Source: Eubacterium sp. ER2
GTDB taxonomy: Bacteria > Bacillota > Clostridia > Lachnospirales > Lachnospiraceae
Length of the DNA: 64,000 bases
Reading direction: 5' to 3'
NCBI RefSeq assembly: GCF_000765215.1
Contig: NZ_JPJE01000032.1
Span: 62,001 to 126,000, forward strand
In this document: one piece after another, positions 49,201-59,300 of the stretch
Position numbering within the stretch: position 1 is the first letter of the stretch
Layout: every line of letters starts with the position of its first letter
Notes under the pieces: generated by a model
The model's input: only the letters and a program-made list of their open reading frames with translations
What the model was told of the DNA's origin: nothing
Database searches by the model: none
Translations under genes and position numbers: made by a program

Positions 49201-51204
49201 CTATTCCAGCATCTGCAGGAACTCCTCCTCCGTCAGGATGGGCACGCCCAGCTCCTTTGCCTTCCTGTTCTTGGAAGATGTGGAAGCAGCGTCGTTGTTG
49301 ATGAGATAGCTGGTCTTTGAGGTGACAGAGCCTGTGACCTTGCCGCCTTTGCTCTCGATGAGTCTCTTCAGCTCGCTTCGGTTCGCAAAGTGCTCCACGC
49401 TCCCGGTGATGACAAAGGTGGTGCCCTCCAGGGTCCTGCCTCCCTCGTCCACCGTCTCCTGTTCAATGTGCACCTCTCCTAAGAGCTCCCTGTACACCTG
49501 CCGGTGGGTCTCGTCCTCAAAGTAATCCACATAGGCCTTTGCAATGACGCCGCCCACGCCGGGCACTGCACTGAGCTCCTCCTCGGTGAGATCCGGAAGG
49601 GCCTCCGCAGAAACCTTTGTCTCCTGGCAGATCACCCTGGCGTTAGCCACCCCGATGCCCGGGATGCCCAGGCTGTAGAGCAGCCGGGGAAGAGTGGTCT
49701 CTCTGGCCCTCTCCACGCTCTCCATCAGATTCTGGTAGGATTTCTCCCCAAAGCCCTCCATCTCCTGGATTTCCTCCCGGTGGCGGTCCAGGTGAAAGAG
49801 ATCATCGTAGGTCTGGATAAATCCCCTGCCGATAAATTTTTCAAGGGTGGCCTCAGAGAGCCCTTCTATATTCATGGCGTCCCTGCTCACAAAAAGGGCG
49901 TAGGCCTTGATCTGCTTTGCCTGGCAGCGGGGATTGGTGCAGTAGAGCATCTTCGCGCTGCCCTCCTGCCGGATCTCGGTTTCGCCTCCGCACACCGGAC
50001 AGACCCTGGGGATGTCTCTCACGCCGCTGCAGGTGAGATTTCTTGCAATCTGGGGAATGATCATATTTGCCTTGTATACTTCGATCCTGTCTCCGACGCC
50101 CAGCTTTAGCTCCTCCATAATACTGATGTTGTGGACGCTGGCGCGGCTCACTGTAGTTCCCTCCAGCTCCACCGGATCGAAGATGGCCACCGGATTGATA
50201 AGGCCGGTCCTTGAGGGGCTCCACTCGATCCCCTGCAGAGTCGTCTCCCGGGTCTCGTCCGCCCACTTGAAGGCGTAGGAGTCTCTCGGGAATTTTGCTG
50301 TCCTCCCCAGGGACTCGCCGTACCTTATATCATCATATATTAGCACAAGACCATCTGAGGGAAAATCATTTTGCGCTATTTTTTCTGAAAATTTAATAAC
50401 TTCGGCTTCAATATCTGCCGGCGCCACCACATAGTGCTCCACCACCTCAAAGCCCTGATCCTTCAGCCAGTCCAGCTGATAAGCCCTGGAGTTGCGGAAG
50501 TCCACTCCCTCCGCCCGGACGAGGGAAAAGGCGTAGAATCGCACGTTCCTCCTGGCCGTGACCTCGCTGTTCAGCTGGCGCACAGAGCCGCTGCACAGGT
50601 TCCGGGGATTTTTATACCTGGCGTCCGCGTCCGGGATCTCCTCGTTGATCCGCTCAAAATCCTTATAGCCGATGACAGCCTCTCCCCTCAGGATGAGCTC
50701 TCCCTGGTAGGGAATTCGAAGGGGAACATTCTTGAACACCCGGGCATTTCCGGTGATCACTTCCCCCACCTCCCCGTTTCCCCGGGTTACGGCTTTGGTG
50801 AGCTCCCCGCCCTGGTAGGTGAGGACAATGGTGAGGCCGTCCATCTTCCAGGACATGACCACGTTCTGGTCTCCGGCAAAGGCCCGCAGCTCCTCCACAT
50901 CCTTTGTCTTGTCCAGGGAGAGCATAGGACTTTCGTGTCTCTCCTTTGGCAGCTCGCTGACCACCTCGTACCCTACGTGGATGGTGGGGCTGCCGGCCAG
51001 AGTGACCTGAAGCTCCTTCTCCAGCTGCGTCAGCTCGTCGTAGAGGGCGTCGTACTCGTAGTTGCTCATGATCTCCCGGGACTCCTGGTAATAGGCTCTC
51101 CCGGCCCGGTTCAGAAGCTCCACCAGCTCCTCCATCCTCTGCCTCTTCTTCGCTGTGTCCGTTTTTTTATTTCCTGTCTCGTTTTTATTTCCTGTCTCGC
51201 TCAT
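49201..51204 (-). CDS. ligA: NAD-dependent DNA ligase
   Basis: 667 residues. Domain Ia (REIMSNYEYDALYDEL), adenylation domain with the nucleophile K120 in SWKMDGLTIVLTY, OB fold, zinc finger (CPVCGGE ... CTNPRCQ), helix-hairpin-helix region (LYSLGIPGIGVANAR) and C-terminal BRCT (GTTFVITGSVEHFANRSELK). Seals nicks in replication and repair. The N-terminus has a short repeat (ETGNKNETGNKKT). Its start overlaps the end of the pseudouridine synthase gene by 20 bases. The KMDGL form, short spacing in domain Ib and second-copy possibility are worth noting, but all domains are present. Confidence 0.95.
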   Translation of the reverse strand: MSETGNKNETGNKKTDTAKKRQRMEELVELLNRAGRAYYQESREIMSNYEYDALYDELTQLEKELQVTLAGSPTIHVGYEVVSELPKERHESPMLSLDKTKDVEELRAFAGDQNVVMSWKMDGLTIVLTYQGGELTKAVTRGNGEVGEVITGNARVFKNVPLRIPYQGELILRGEAVIGYKDFERINEEIPDADARYKNPRNLCSGSVRQLNSEVTARRNVRFYAFSLVRAEGVDFRNSRAYQLDWLKDQGFEVVEHYVVAPADIEAEVIKFSEKIAQNDFPSDGLVLIYDDIRYGESLGRTAKFPRDSYAFKWADETRETTLQGIEWSPSRTGLINPVAIFDPVELEGTTVSRASVHNISIMEELKLGVGDRIEVYKANMIIPQIARNLTCSGVRDIPRVCPVCGGETEIRQEGSAKMLYCTNPRCQAKQIKAYALFVSRDAMNIEGLSEATLEKFIGRGFIQTYDDLFHLDRHREEIQEMEGFGEKSYQNLMESVERARETTLPRLLYSLGIPGIGVANARVICQETKVSAEALPDLTEEELSAVPGVGGVIAKAYVDYFEDETHRQVYRELLGEVHIEQETVDEGGRTLEGTTFVITGSVEHFANRSELKRLIESKGGKVTGSVTSKTSYLINNDAASTSSKNRKAKELGVPILTEEEFLQMLE

Positions 51205-51952
51205 GCTTTGCTTCTCCTGTCTGCTTTTTTGCCGGGCATCCTGCCAGAGCCCTGAGCGTCTCCAGCTCCTCCCCCGTCACCTTGCGGTATTCGCCGGGCC
51301 TTAGATCTCCCAGCCTGACATTCATGATCCGCACTCTCTTCAGCGTCCGCACCCGGCAGCCGCAGGCCTGGCACATCCTCCGGATCTGCCGGTTCAGCCC
51401 CTGGGTGAGGATGATGCGGAAGGTGTATTTCCCCTCCCTGCGGACCTTGCAGGGCCTTGTCACCGCATTAAGCCCCTTCTCCTCGTCCACGATGTGGACT
51501 CCGGCGCTCATCCTCTCTATGAAATCGTCCGTGACCTCCCGATCCACGGTGACTTTGTACTCCTTCTCATGGAGGTTCCTGCCCCGCATGATCCGGTTGA
51601 TCAGATCCCCGTCGTTGGTCATGAGAAGGAGCCCCTCCGAGTCCTTGTCCAGGCGCCCCGCATAGGTGACCCGGACAGGATATTTGAGGAAGCGGACAAT
51701 GTTATTCTTCGTCCTTTTGTCCTCGGTACAGACAATGCCCACCGGCTTGTAGACAGCCAGGACGACCTTCTCGTCCTTCCCGCCGATAACCCGATCCCCC
51801 ACCTGCACCTTCTGGCCTTCTCTCACCTTCATTCCCTGTGTGGCCCGGACACCGTCCACCAGCACCCTGCCTGCCTCGATGAGGCGGTCCGCCTCCCTGC
51901 GGGAGCAGACCCCTGCCTCGCTTATATATTTATTCAGACGGATCTCTTCCAT
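51185..51952 (-). CDS. rRNA pseudouridine synthase (RluB/RluF type)
   Basis: 255 residues. An N-terminal S4 RNA-binding domain (RLNKYISEAGVCSRREADRLIEAGRV) precedes the RsuA-family catalytic domain with the aspartate in TYAGRLDKDSEGLLLMTNDGD and the C-terminal TQGLNRQIRRMCQACG. The QIRRMC ending and DKDSEG fit RluF/RluB, which modify 23S rRNA. ATG at 51952 has AGGAGG close upstream; longer starts are rejected. It begins the block ending near 44.2 kb. Confidence 0.9.
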   Translation of the reverse strand: MEEIRLNKYISEAGVCSRREADRLIEAGRVLVDGVRATQGMKVREGQKVQVGDRVIGGKDEKVVLAVYKPVGIVCTEDKRTKNNIVRFLKYPVRVTYAGRLDKDSEGLLLMTNDGDLINRIMRGRNLHEKEYKVTVDREVTDDFIERMSAGVHIVDEEKGLNAVTRPCKVRREGKYTFRIILTQGLNRQIRRMCQACGCRVRTLKRVRIMNVRLGDLRPGEYRKVTGEELETLRALAGCPAKKQTGEAKHERDRK

Positions 51953-51987
51953 TCGTCCTCCTGCCTTCCTGTCACTTTTGCGCAATC

Positions 51988-52106
51988 ATTATACCATGGC
52001 CGCACAGCGGCCACGGGCCTCCGGCAGATGCGCAGCGGATTTCTGCGGTTCCGCAGAAACCGCTCTATGCGCAGGTATATTAACCACGATGTGGTCATTA
52101 TACCAT
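51988..52106. repeat. 119-bp palindromic element, copy 2
   Basis: Second copy of the element at 19317-19435, 114 of 119 identical, same orientation and again between divergent genes. The first two inverted repeats are unchanged; the third has two substitutions (GGTATATTAACCAC instead of GGTATAATGACCAC), so it pairs less well. Its left end gives a TATAAT reading toward the pseudouridine synthase gene. Confidence 0.85.
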
Positions 52107-52215
52107 GCTTTCCCTTCCCTTGGAACACCCGGAAATCAAAATCAGTGTTTGTCAAACAAGGAAAAATATACTAAAATATCTATAATGCAATTCACACTCA
52201 GAAAGGATTTTTTCT

Positions 52216-52698
52216 ATGATCATCTTAACTCTGGACACGAAAAAATGTATGTCCTCCCTGCTTCTCTCAGAAGCCTTCGACCAGTTCTCCTTCATCGAGG
52301 GCGAGATCACGACCTTTGGAAAATTCACCATGGACGGCTACCTGCAGAAGGATTTCTTCGAGGAGCCACCGCGGCAGACCTACGCCCTCTGGAGGGATCT
52401 CCGGCCCTACTGCTTCTCCCTCATAAAGGGAAAGCGCACGCCTCTTGGCTTCCGGTTCATCTTCTCCCTGTCCGGCGAGGACATTCTTGCCCTCCTTGAA
52501 GAGCATAGTCTGGACTTCACGCCCCAGGAGATACAGGGGCTCTTCCTGAACTTCCGCTTTGACGGCACGCGCCTTACCTGCACCACGGGAGTGTCTGTCT
52601 CCAAATTCACGCTGGACAAATCTCTGGAGCAGACCTGGGACAAATGGGCACAGACCTTCTTCGCAGGCCTTCACATCCCCTTTGAGTCTGAGCTCTGA
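52216..52698 (+). CDS. DUF5721 family protein
   Basis: 160 residues: MIILTLDTKKCMSSLLLSEAFDQF at the start, FGKFTMDGYLQKDFF, then a beta-rich C-terminal half (FRFDGTRLTCTTGVSVSKFTLDK). Matches a family seen mostly in Lachnospiraceae with no known role. AGAAAGGA precedes the ATG. One of the few plus-strand genes; ends at a terminator shared with the convergent reductase. Confidence 0.8.
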   Translation: MIILTLDTKKCMSSLLLSEAFDQFSFIEGEITTFGKFTMDGYLQKDFFEEPPRQTYALWRDLRPYCFSLIKGKRTPLGFRFIFSLSGEDILALLEEHSLDFTPQEIQGLFLNFRFDGTRLTCTTGVSVSKFTLDKSLEQTWDKWAQTFFAGLHIPFESEL

Positions 52699-52708
52699 AA
52701 AGGGCTCC

Positions 52709-52740
52709 AAAAAAGGACTGCGCTCTTATCCGCGCAGCCC
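52709..52740. terminator. Terminator between convergent genes
   Basis: CTGCGC, an eight-base loop and GCGCAG with extra GG/CC pairs; six T follow on the minus strand. It ends the reductase gene and probably the DUF5721 gene. Confidence 0.75.
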
Positions 52741-52807
52741 TTATGTATCATTTTCCAGTCCTGTTTTTTGCAGTCACATGCAGTCCCGATTTCTTCTGTA
52801 CTCTTTC

Positions 52808-53941
52808 CTAGCCCTTCAGCCTCTCTGTGAAATCAGCCATTGCCTCCGAGATCTTGATCTGCTGGGGACAGACTGCCTCGCAGCTCCTGCATCCGATGCA
52901 GGCGGAAGGTCTCTTGTCCTCCGGCAGCGTGGCCACCACCATGGGTGCGATAAATCCGCCTCCTGTGAAGCAGTGTTCGTTGTAGAGCTCCAGGATCCTG
53001 GGAATATCAAGGCCCTGCGGGCAGTGGCTCACGCAGTAGTGGCAGGCCGTGCAGGGAAGAACGATCTTCTTCACCATGTCGTCCGCAATGCCAAGAAGAG
53101 TGTCCATCTCCTCCTTGTTCAGAGGCTTATCCTCCTCAAAGGTGGCGATATTTTCTATCATCTGCTGCTCGTTTGACATGCCGGAGAGGGTCACCTTCAC
53201 CTCGGGCATAGTCTGCAGGAACCGGAACGCCCATGCCGGGATGCTCTCCTCCGGGCGGAGCGCTTTCAGCTTCTCTGTCGCCTCATCGTCCAGCTTCGCC
53301 AGAGATCCGCCCCGCAGCGGCTCCATCACCCACACAGGAATGTCATACTCTTTCAGCAGCTCCATTTTCCCTTTCGCAGCCTGGAAGGTCCAGTCCAGGT
53401 AGTTGAGCTGGATCTGACAGAACTCCATATCCTTGCCGTACTTTTCCAGGAACCGCTTCATCACGTCATAGTTTCCGTGAGCGGAAAATCCCAGATGGCG
53501 GATGCGTCCGTTTTTCTTCTGCTCCATGAGATATTTGTGGATGCCGTGGGACTCGTCCAGGTAGGCGTCAATGTTCATCTCGCACACGTTGTGGAAGAGA
53601 TAGAAGTCAAAATATTCTGTCTGGCACTTTTTCAGCTGCTCCTCAAAAATCTCCTCCACCTTGTCCATGTTGGAAAGATCGTAGCCCGGAAATTTATCTG
53701 CCAGGTAAAAGCTCTCTCTCGGGTATTTTGAGAGGACACGCCCCATCACCAGCTCGGATGTGCCGTTATGATAGCCCCAGGCGGTGTCGTAGTAGTTCAC
53801 GCCGTGATCCATGGCGTACCGCACCATCTCCGTTGTAGCCGCCTCGTCCACCTTCGAGTCATCGCCGTCAATGACAGGAAGTCTCATACAGCCCATCCCT
53901 AAGGCGGACAGCTTTAAGTCTTTGTAATCTCTGTAAATCAT
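52808..53941 (-). CDS. Aldo/keto reductase with C-terminal 2[4Fe-4S] ferredoxin domain
   Basis: 377 residues. The AKR barrel has MGCMRLPV, DHGVNYYDTAWGYHNG (catalytic D and Y), and DFYLFHNVCE. A ferredoxin-like tail from about residue 295 carries cysteines CTACHYCVSHCPQG and CIGCRSCEAVCPQ. Such fusions are frequent in Clostridia and probably couple carbonyl reduction to ferredoxin-type electron carriers; substrates are unknown. The gene is single, between the htpG terminator and its own. Confidence 0.92.
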   Translation of the reverse strand: MIYRDYKDLKLSALGMGCMRLPVIDGDDSKVDEAATTEMVRYAMDHGVNYYDTAWGYHNGTSELVMGRVLSKYPRESFYLADKFPGYDLSNMDKVEEIFEEQLKKCQTEYFDFYLFHNVCEMNIDAYLDESHGIHKYLMEQKKNGRIRHLGFSAHGNYDVMKRFLEKYGKDMEFCQIQLNYLDWTFQAAKGKMELLKEYDIPVWVMEPLRGGSLAKLDDEATEKLKALRPEESIPAWAFRFLQTMPEVKVTLSGMSNEQQMIENIATFEEDKPLNKEEMDTLLGIADDMVKKIVLPCTACHYCVSHCPQGLDIPRILELYNEHCFTGGGFIAPMVVATLPEDKRPSACIGCRSCEAVCPQQIKISEAMADFTERLKG

Positions 53942-53987
53942 CCTTGTTCACTCTCCTTCTCTTCATTTCAGTCATTCTACATAAAAG

Positions 53988-54023
53988 TATCAGGGAACTA
54001 TATTTTATTATAATTCCCTGATA
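53988..54023 (-). terminator. Terminator of htpG
   Basis: TATCAGGGAA, an AT-rich 16-base loop, TTCCCTGATA, then CTTTTATG on the minus strand, about 75 bases after the htpG stop. Confidence 0.7.
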
Positions 54024-54097
54024 CAAAAACCGCAAATACTTAAATGCAATAGCTTATTATACTTATTTTCTATACATTTTTATATGCCTTTTTTTGC

Positions 54098-56158
54098 CTA
54101 CTTTGTCAGCAGCATCATGATATCGTTGCTCCTCTGCACGAAGGCGGTCATCTCCTCCGGAGTCAGCGGCTTGTGGGCCAGCATGGCCATGTCGTAGAGC
54201 TGCTTGCAGATGACAGGCGTATTCTCATTGTCCCCGTGCTCTGCCACAAACTGTACGAGAGGATGATTGGCGTTCAGAGTCAGTGTGACCTCGCTGCCAA
54301 ACATGGACGGATCCATCCCCGCCATGCCGTACATCTTCATCATCTCCTGCATGCGGCGGCTCTGCTCGGACAGGGTGATCATGGAGGCTACCTTGTCATC
54401 TTTGAGCTTCTCCACCTTCACGTTCAGCTTGTCGTTTTCCATAACCTTGCGGAAGGTCTCCACAAGGGAGTCTGTGGTCTTCTGGAAGGCCTCTTTCTCC
54501 TCCTCCTTCACTTCCTCCTTGGCATTGTCCGTGATATCCGCGTCAATGCGCTGGAACTGGAGGTTCGGATTTCTCTGCTCAAGCTGCGTGATGAAGGGTG
54601 AGTCAATGTTGTGGTTTAAGATCACCGCATCCTGTCCCTGGTTCCTGAACATGTTGATGTACTGGCTCTGCTGCTGCTCGTCGGACACATAGTAAATGGT
54701 GGTCTTGGGCTCCTCTTTCTTCTCCTCGCCCTCCTTTGGCTCCTCTTTTTCCGCCTTGGGATCAATCAGCTTTCCGCCGTTCTCCTCCACGCACTCTTTC
54801 AGCGTCAGGTACTTGTGATCCAGGTTCTTAAAGAGGATGTAGTCCATCATCTTGTCGCAGAATTTCTCGTCCTTCAGGCAGCCGAACTTGATGAAGGGGC
54901 TGATGTCATCCCAGTATTTCTCGTAGTTCTCCTTGTCGGTCTTGCACATGCCGCTTAGCTTGTCGGCAACCTTCTTGGAGATGTAGTCCGCGATCTTGTT
55001 TACAAATCCATCGTTCTGGAGCGCGCTTCTCGATACGTTCAGCGGCAGATCCGGACAGTCGATGACACCCTTCAACACCATCAGGAACTCCGGGATGACC
55101 TCCTTGATATTGTCCGCGATGAACACCTGGTTGTTGTACAGCTTGATGGTTCCCTCGATGGAGTCGTACTCTGTGTTGATCTTCGGGAAGTACAGGATAC
55201 CCTTCAGGTTAAATGGATAGTCCATGTTCAGGTGGATCCAGAACAGAGGCTCCTTGTAGTCCAGGAATACCTTCCGGTAAAACTCTATATAGTCTTCCTT
55301 TGTGCACTCATTTGGATGCTTTGTCCACAGAGGCTGGGTGTCGTTGATTGGAACGGGACGCTTGTTGATCTTAACCTTATCTTTGGCCGGGGAGACCTCA
55401 ACCATCTCTTTCTCACCGTTCTCATTTTCCTTCTCCTCCATCTTGGCGTCCTCGTGGATGCGCTCTACGATCACGTCGTCATCCTTAAGATCCGCCTCAT
55501 CGATGGTCTCGTACTCCTGCTCCGCGTTTGCCTTCTCCAGGAAGATCTCAACCGGCATGAAGGAGCAGTATTTCTCCAGCACCTCACGCACCTTATACTC
55601 GTTGGCAAACTGCAGGCTGTCCTCATTTAAGAAGAGTGTGATCTCTGTTCCCACCTGCTGACGGTCGCCGTCAGACATCTCGTACTCTGTGCCGCCGTCG
55701 CTTGTCCAGTGTACCGGAGTGGCTCCCTCCTGGTAGGAAAGTGTATCGATGTGAACCTCGTCAGCCACCATGAAGGCGGAGTAAAATCCCAGTCCGAAGT
55801 GGCCGATCATGTCATCCTCTGTTGTCTTGTCCTTATATTTCTCCAGGAACTCTGTAGCGCCGGAGAAAGCGATCTGGGTAATGTACTCCTCCACCTCGCC
55901 GGCTGTCATGCCCACGCCATTGTCGATAAATTTCAGCGTCTTCTCCTCAGGATTTACAACCACATGGATCTGGGGCTTATAGCCGTCCGGAAGCTGATAC
56001 TCTCCCATCATATCCAGCTTTTTCAGCTTGGTGATGGCATCACATCCGTTGGAGATCATCTCACGGACAAAGATATCGTGGTCTGAGTAGACCCATTTCT
56101 TGATAATAGGAAATATGTTTTCACTGCTGATAGACAGACTGCCTTTTTTTGCTTCCAT
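54098..56158 (-). CDS. htpG: Molecular chaperone HtpG (Hsp90)
   Basis: 686 residues. GHKL ATPase domain: REMISNGCDAITKLKKL, LKFIDNGVGMTAGEVEEYI and GHFGLGFYSAFMVADEV. Middle domain with the catalytic-loop arginine near NVSRSALQND and a C-terminal dimerisation part. Extra acidic inserts (around 225-250, EKENENGEKEMVEV, and around 480, EEPKEGEEKKEEP) make it longer than E. coli HtpG (624). A perfect CIRCE upstream implies HrcA control, unlike B. subtilis htpG. Confidence 0.96.
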   Translation of the reverse strand: MEAKKGSLSISSENIFPIIKKWVYSDHDIFVREMISNGCDAITKLKKLDMMGEYQLPDGYKPQIHVVVNPEEKTLKFIDNGVGMTAGEVEEYITQIAFSGATEFLEKYKDKTTEDDMIGHFGLGFYSAFMVADEVHIDTLSYQEGATPVHWTSDGGTEYEMSDGDRQQVGTEITLFLNEDSLQFANEYKVREVLEKYCSFMPVEIFLEKANAEQEYETIDEADLKDDDVIVERIHEDAKMEEKENENGEKEMVEVSPAKDKVKINKRPVPINDTQPLWTKHPNECTKEDYIEFYRKVFLDYKEPLFWIHLNMDYPFNLKGILYFPKINTEYDSIEGTIKLYNNQVFIADNIKEVIPEFLMVLKGVIDCPDLPLNVSRSALQNDGFVNKIADYISKKVADKLSGMCKTDKENYEKYWDDISPFIKFGCLKDEKFCDKMMDYILFKNLDHKYLTLKECVEENGGKLIDPKAEKEEPKEGEEKKEEPKTTIYYVSDEQQQSQYINMFRNQGQDAVILNHNIDSPFITQLEQRNPNLQFQRIDADITDNAKEEVKEEEKEAFQKTTDSLVETFRKVMENDKLNVKVEKLKDDKVASMITLSEQSRRMQEMMKMYGMAGMDPSMFGSEVTLTLNANHPLVQFVAEHGDNENTPVICKQLYDMAMLAHKPLTPEEMTAFVQRSNDIMMLLTK

Positions 56159-56222
56159 TTATATCACTCCTTAAATTCCAATCTGTTTTGCGCGGAACAA
56201 AAATCCGCACCCTCTGCATGTT

Positions 56223-56251
56223 ATGATAATACCCGAAATTGCAAATGTCAA
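56223..56251 (-). promoter_or_regulatory. Promoter of htpG
   Basis: TTGACA at 56251-56246, 17-base spacer, TATCAT at 56228-56223, just downstream of the CIRCE. Confidence 0.8.
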
Positions 56252-56258
56252 TAAAAAA

Positions 56259-56285
56259 TTAGCACTCATCAAAAATGAGTGCTAA
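56259..56285. promoter_or_regulatory. CIRCE operator of htpG (perfect)
   Basis: TTAGCACTC, spacer ATCAAAAAT, GAGTGCTAA: an exact match to the HrcA consensus. It ends seven bases upstream of the -35 hexamer on the htpG side. Confidence 0.95.
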
Positions 56286-56331
56286 TAGCTTTGTTAAATT
56301 TATAAACTTTCTATAAATTCTGTCCTTCTCA

Positions 56332-59300
56332 CTACTCTACGCTCTTCAAAGACTCCACCATGTCGATCTTCTTCAGCTTGAAGTACATCACCCAGTTGAC
56401 GAACATGGAGAACCCGAGCGTGAACAGGAAGCTGTACAGATAGCTGGTAAGATCAATCACCCTGCCAAACATGACGTCATCCACCTCCACGGTGACGATG
56501 ACAAACTGGAGCAGCACCCAGCCAAGGATCATGCCCGCCACCGCTCCGATGAAGGTGAGCAGCACATTTTCCCTGTACACATAGGCCGCCACCTCTGTGT
56601 CATAAAAGCCAAGCACCTTGATGGTGGCCAGCTCCCGTTTTCTCTCTGTGATGTTGATGGTGTTCAGGTTGTAGAGGACAATGAAGGCCAGCATGCCTGC
56701 CGAGATGATCAGCACCACGATGACCAGGTTCAGGCTTCGCAGCATGTCGTCAAGCTGATCCTCTATGCTGGAGGTGTAGCTGACATTCAGTACATTGCTG
56801 TTTCCCAGAAGGCTGCTTCCCACCTTCTCGATCTGGTCCTCCTGCCCCTCCTTCACTTTAATCAGGACGCCGTTGTACTGAGCCTGTTTCCCGAACAGCT
56901 CTTCATAGTAGTCCGGGGAGAGGTAGAGATAATGCCCCATATAGTTCTCGCAGATAGCCCCAATGGTCACTTCCTTCTCGCCCATGTCGTCGTCCTCCAG
57001 CGTCACCGTATCCCCCGGCTCCACACCGAGCACATCCGCCGCCTTCTCTGTCAGGATGGCCTCATCCTCCTGAAGAGAGTAGACGTCCGGCTTTGTCCTG
57101 CTGTGGAAATCCAGGAAGTTCCCTACATCATCCAGGCTTTCCGGCACGGTCAGATACACTTCCTCCGTCACATCCCCTGCCGTCACCTCCAGATTCTGCA
57201 TGCGCACCATCAGCTCATCGCTGACAGCCGACTCATCCCGGACGCTGTCCGCGATCTCCTCCTTGTCTTCAGGGGAAAGACCCGCATCAAAGTACACTGC
57301 CGCGTCGTAGGTCTGGATGCTGCTGTACTGAAGCTCCGGAATGACAAAGATACAGTCCTTCAGCCCGAAGCCCACCACCATCAGGGCCATACAGCCCCCG
57401 ATGCCGAACACGGTCATGAAAAATCGCTTCTTGTACCGCACCAGGTTCCGGATGGAAGATTTCCATGAGAAGTTCAGATGCTTCCAGATGATCTTCACCC
57501 GCTCCAGAAGGATGCGCTGCCCCTGCTTCGGCGCAGGGGGTCTCATGAGCTGGGCCGGCACGGACGCCAGCTCCCGGTAGCACGAGAAAATGGTGGCCGC
57601 CAGAGTGCACAGCACAGCGATCAGCGTGGCCTGCACGGCATAGCTCAGGTGATAGGGCACAAGGATATCCGGTATGTGCTGGTACATGATCTTGTATGCG
57701 TAAATGATGATCCAGGGGAACACCTTCTCCCCGAACAGGACGCCAAGGACGCTTCCGCCCAGAGTGGCTGTCAGAGCGTAGGCTATGTATTTCCCGGCAA
57801 TGGAGAACTTGCTGTATCCGAGGGCCTTCAGAGTACCGATCTGTATCCGCTGCTCCTCCACCATCCTGGTCATGGCTGTCAGGCTGATGAGGGCCGCCAC
57901 AAGGAAGAACACAGCCGGGAACACCTGGCCGATGGCCCGCATCCGGTCCGCGTTATCCCCGTACCCGTCGTACTCGGAGAGAGCGCTGCTGCGGTCCTGT
58001 ATGTACCACTTTGGATTTTCAATCTTGTCGATCTCGGCCTGGGCGTCCGCGATCTCCTGCTTCGCCTCCTCGAGCTGCCGCTCTCCGTCGGCAATCCGGG
58101 CCTCTCCGTCAGCGATCTCCTGGGCTGCCTGGGCAGCTCCCTTTTCGTAATCGGACCAGCCATCCTGGATCTCCTGCTCACCCGCGGCCAGCTTTGCCTT
58201 GCCGCTGGCAAGCTCACTCTCCTGGCTGCTTATGAGCGCCCATGCGTCGTCAATCTGAGCCTGTCCCGCGTCGATCTGCTGTTTGGACGTCTCCAGTGTC
58301 TGCCGGCCGGCCGCAAGCTGAGCCTTCCCGTCCGCGATCTGCTGCCCGGCATCGTTCAGAGCCTGTTCTCCGGCAAGGAGGGTCTGCTCCCGGGCAAGGA
58401 GCTCCTCCATTTTCCCCTGCAGTCCGGCCACTGCTTCCCGGGCGCTCTCATAGACGTAACCCTCTCCCTGTTCTGCCAGGGCGTCAAGAGCCTGCTGTTC
58501 CACAGCCTCGGCATAAGCAAGACTCTGGGTCTTCTCGGCCTGCCGGGCTTGCAGCTTCTCCGCTTCACCGGGCCAGGACTCTAAAAACTGCTTCTGCTCC
58601 TCCGTTCTTTCGCTGTCCTTGATCGCTTTGTATTCCTCATACTTTTTCTCCCCTTCATCCAGAGCATTGGTGATTTCCTCAAGCTCCTTCTCTAAGGAAG
58701 AAAGCTGATCCGCCAGCGTCTCCATTTCAGAGATGGACGTTGTCAATGCGTCCTTCCCCGCCGCGATCTCCTGTTTCCCCTGCTCTATGAGGGGCATCTG
58801 CTGGGCATACTGGGCCAGGTACTGCACCTCCGACGCGTCCAGGTCCGCCTGCTTTTGTTCCAGCTGGGCCATGCCGCTCTCGTACTGCGCCCTTCCGCTG
58901 TCCAGCGCCGCCTGCTGGGTATTCAATTCCTCCTTGCCTGCGGAGAGCTGAGCCTCCCCGTCGGCGATCTGCTGCCTGGCTGCGTCCATCTGAGCCTGGG
59001 CATCCTCCAGGGCCTTCCGGGCGTCCGCAAGCTCCCGGGCTGCCTGGCTGCGCCCTTCCTCCAGCTCAGTCCGGGCATCTGCCAGCGTCTGGCTCTCCTC
59101 GTCCACTGTGGCCTGGGCGTCCCCAAGCTCCGCTTCCGCCTCGTCCACGATCTCCTGCCGGCGGGCCCGGCATCTCTCGTCCTCTATCTTTTCCAGGGCG
59201 TCCACAGCAGCGTCTGTCAGAGAGGTATAGCCGTCTGTAAAGGCGACCTCCCCGGCAGCGTCTGTCACCCGCACGTAGATTTCAGAAAAGACATCCATAC

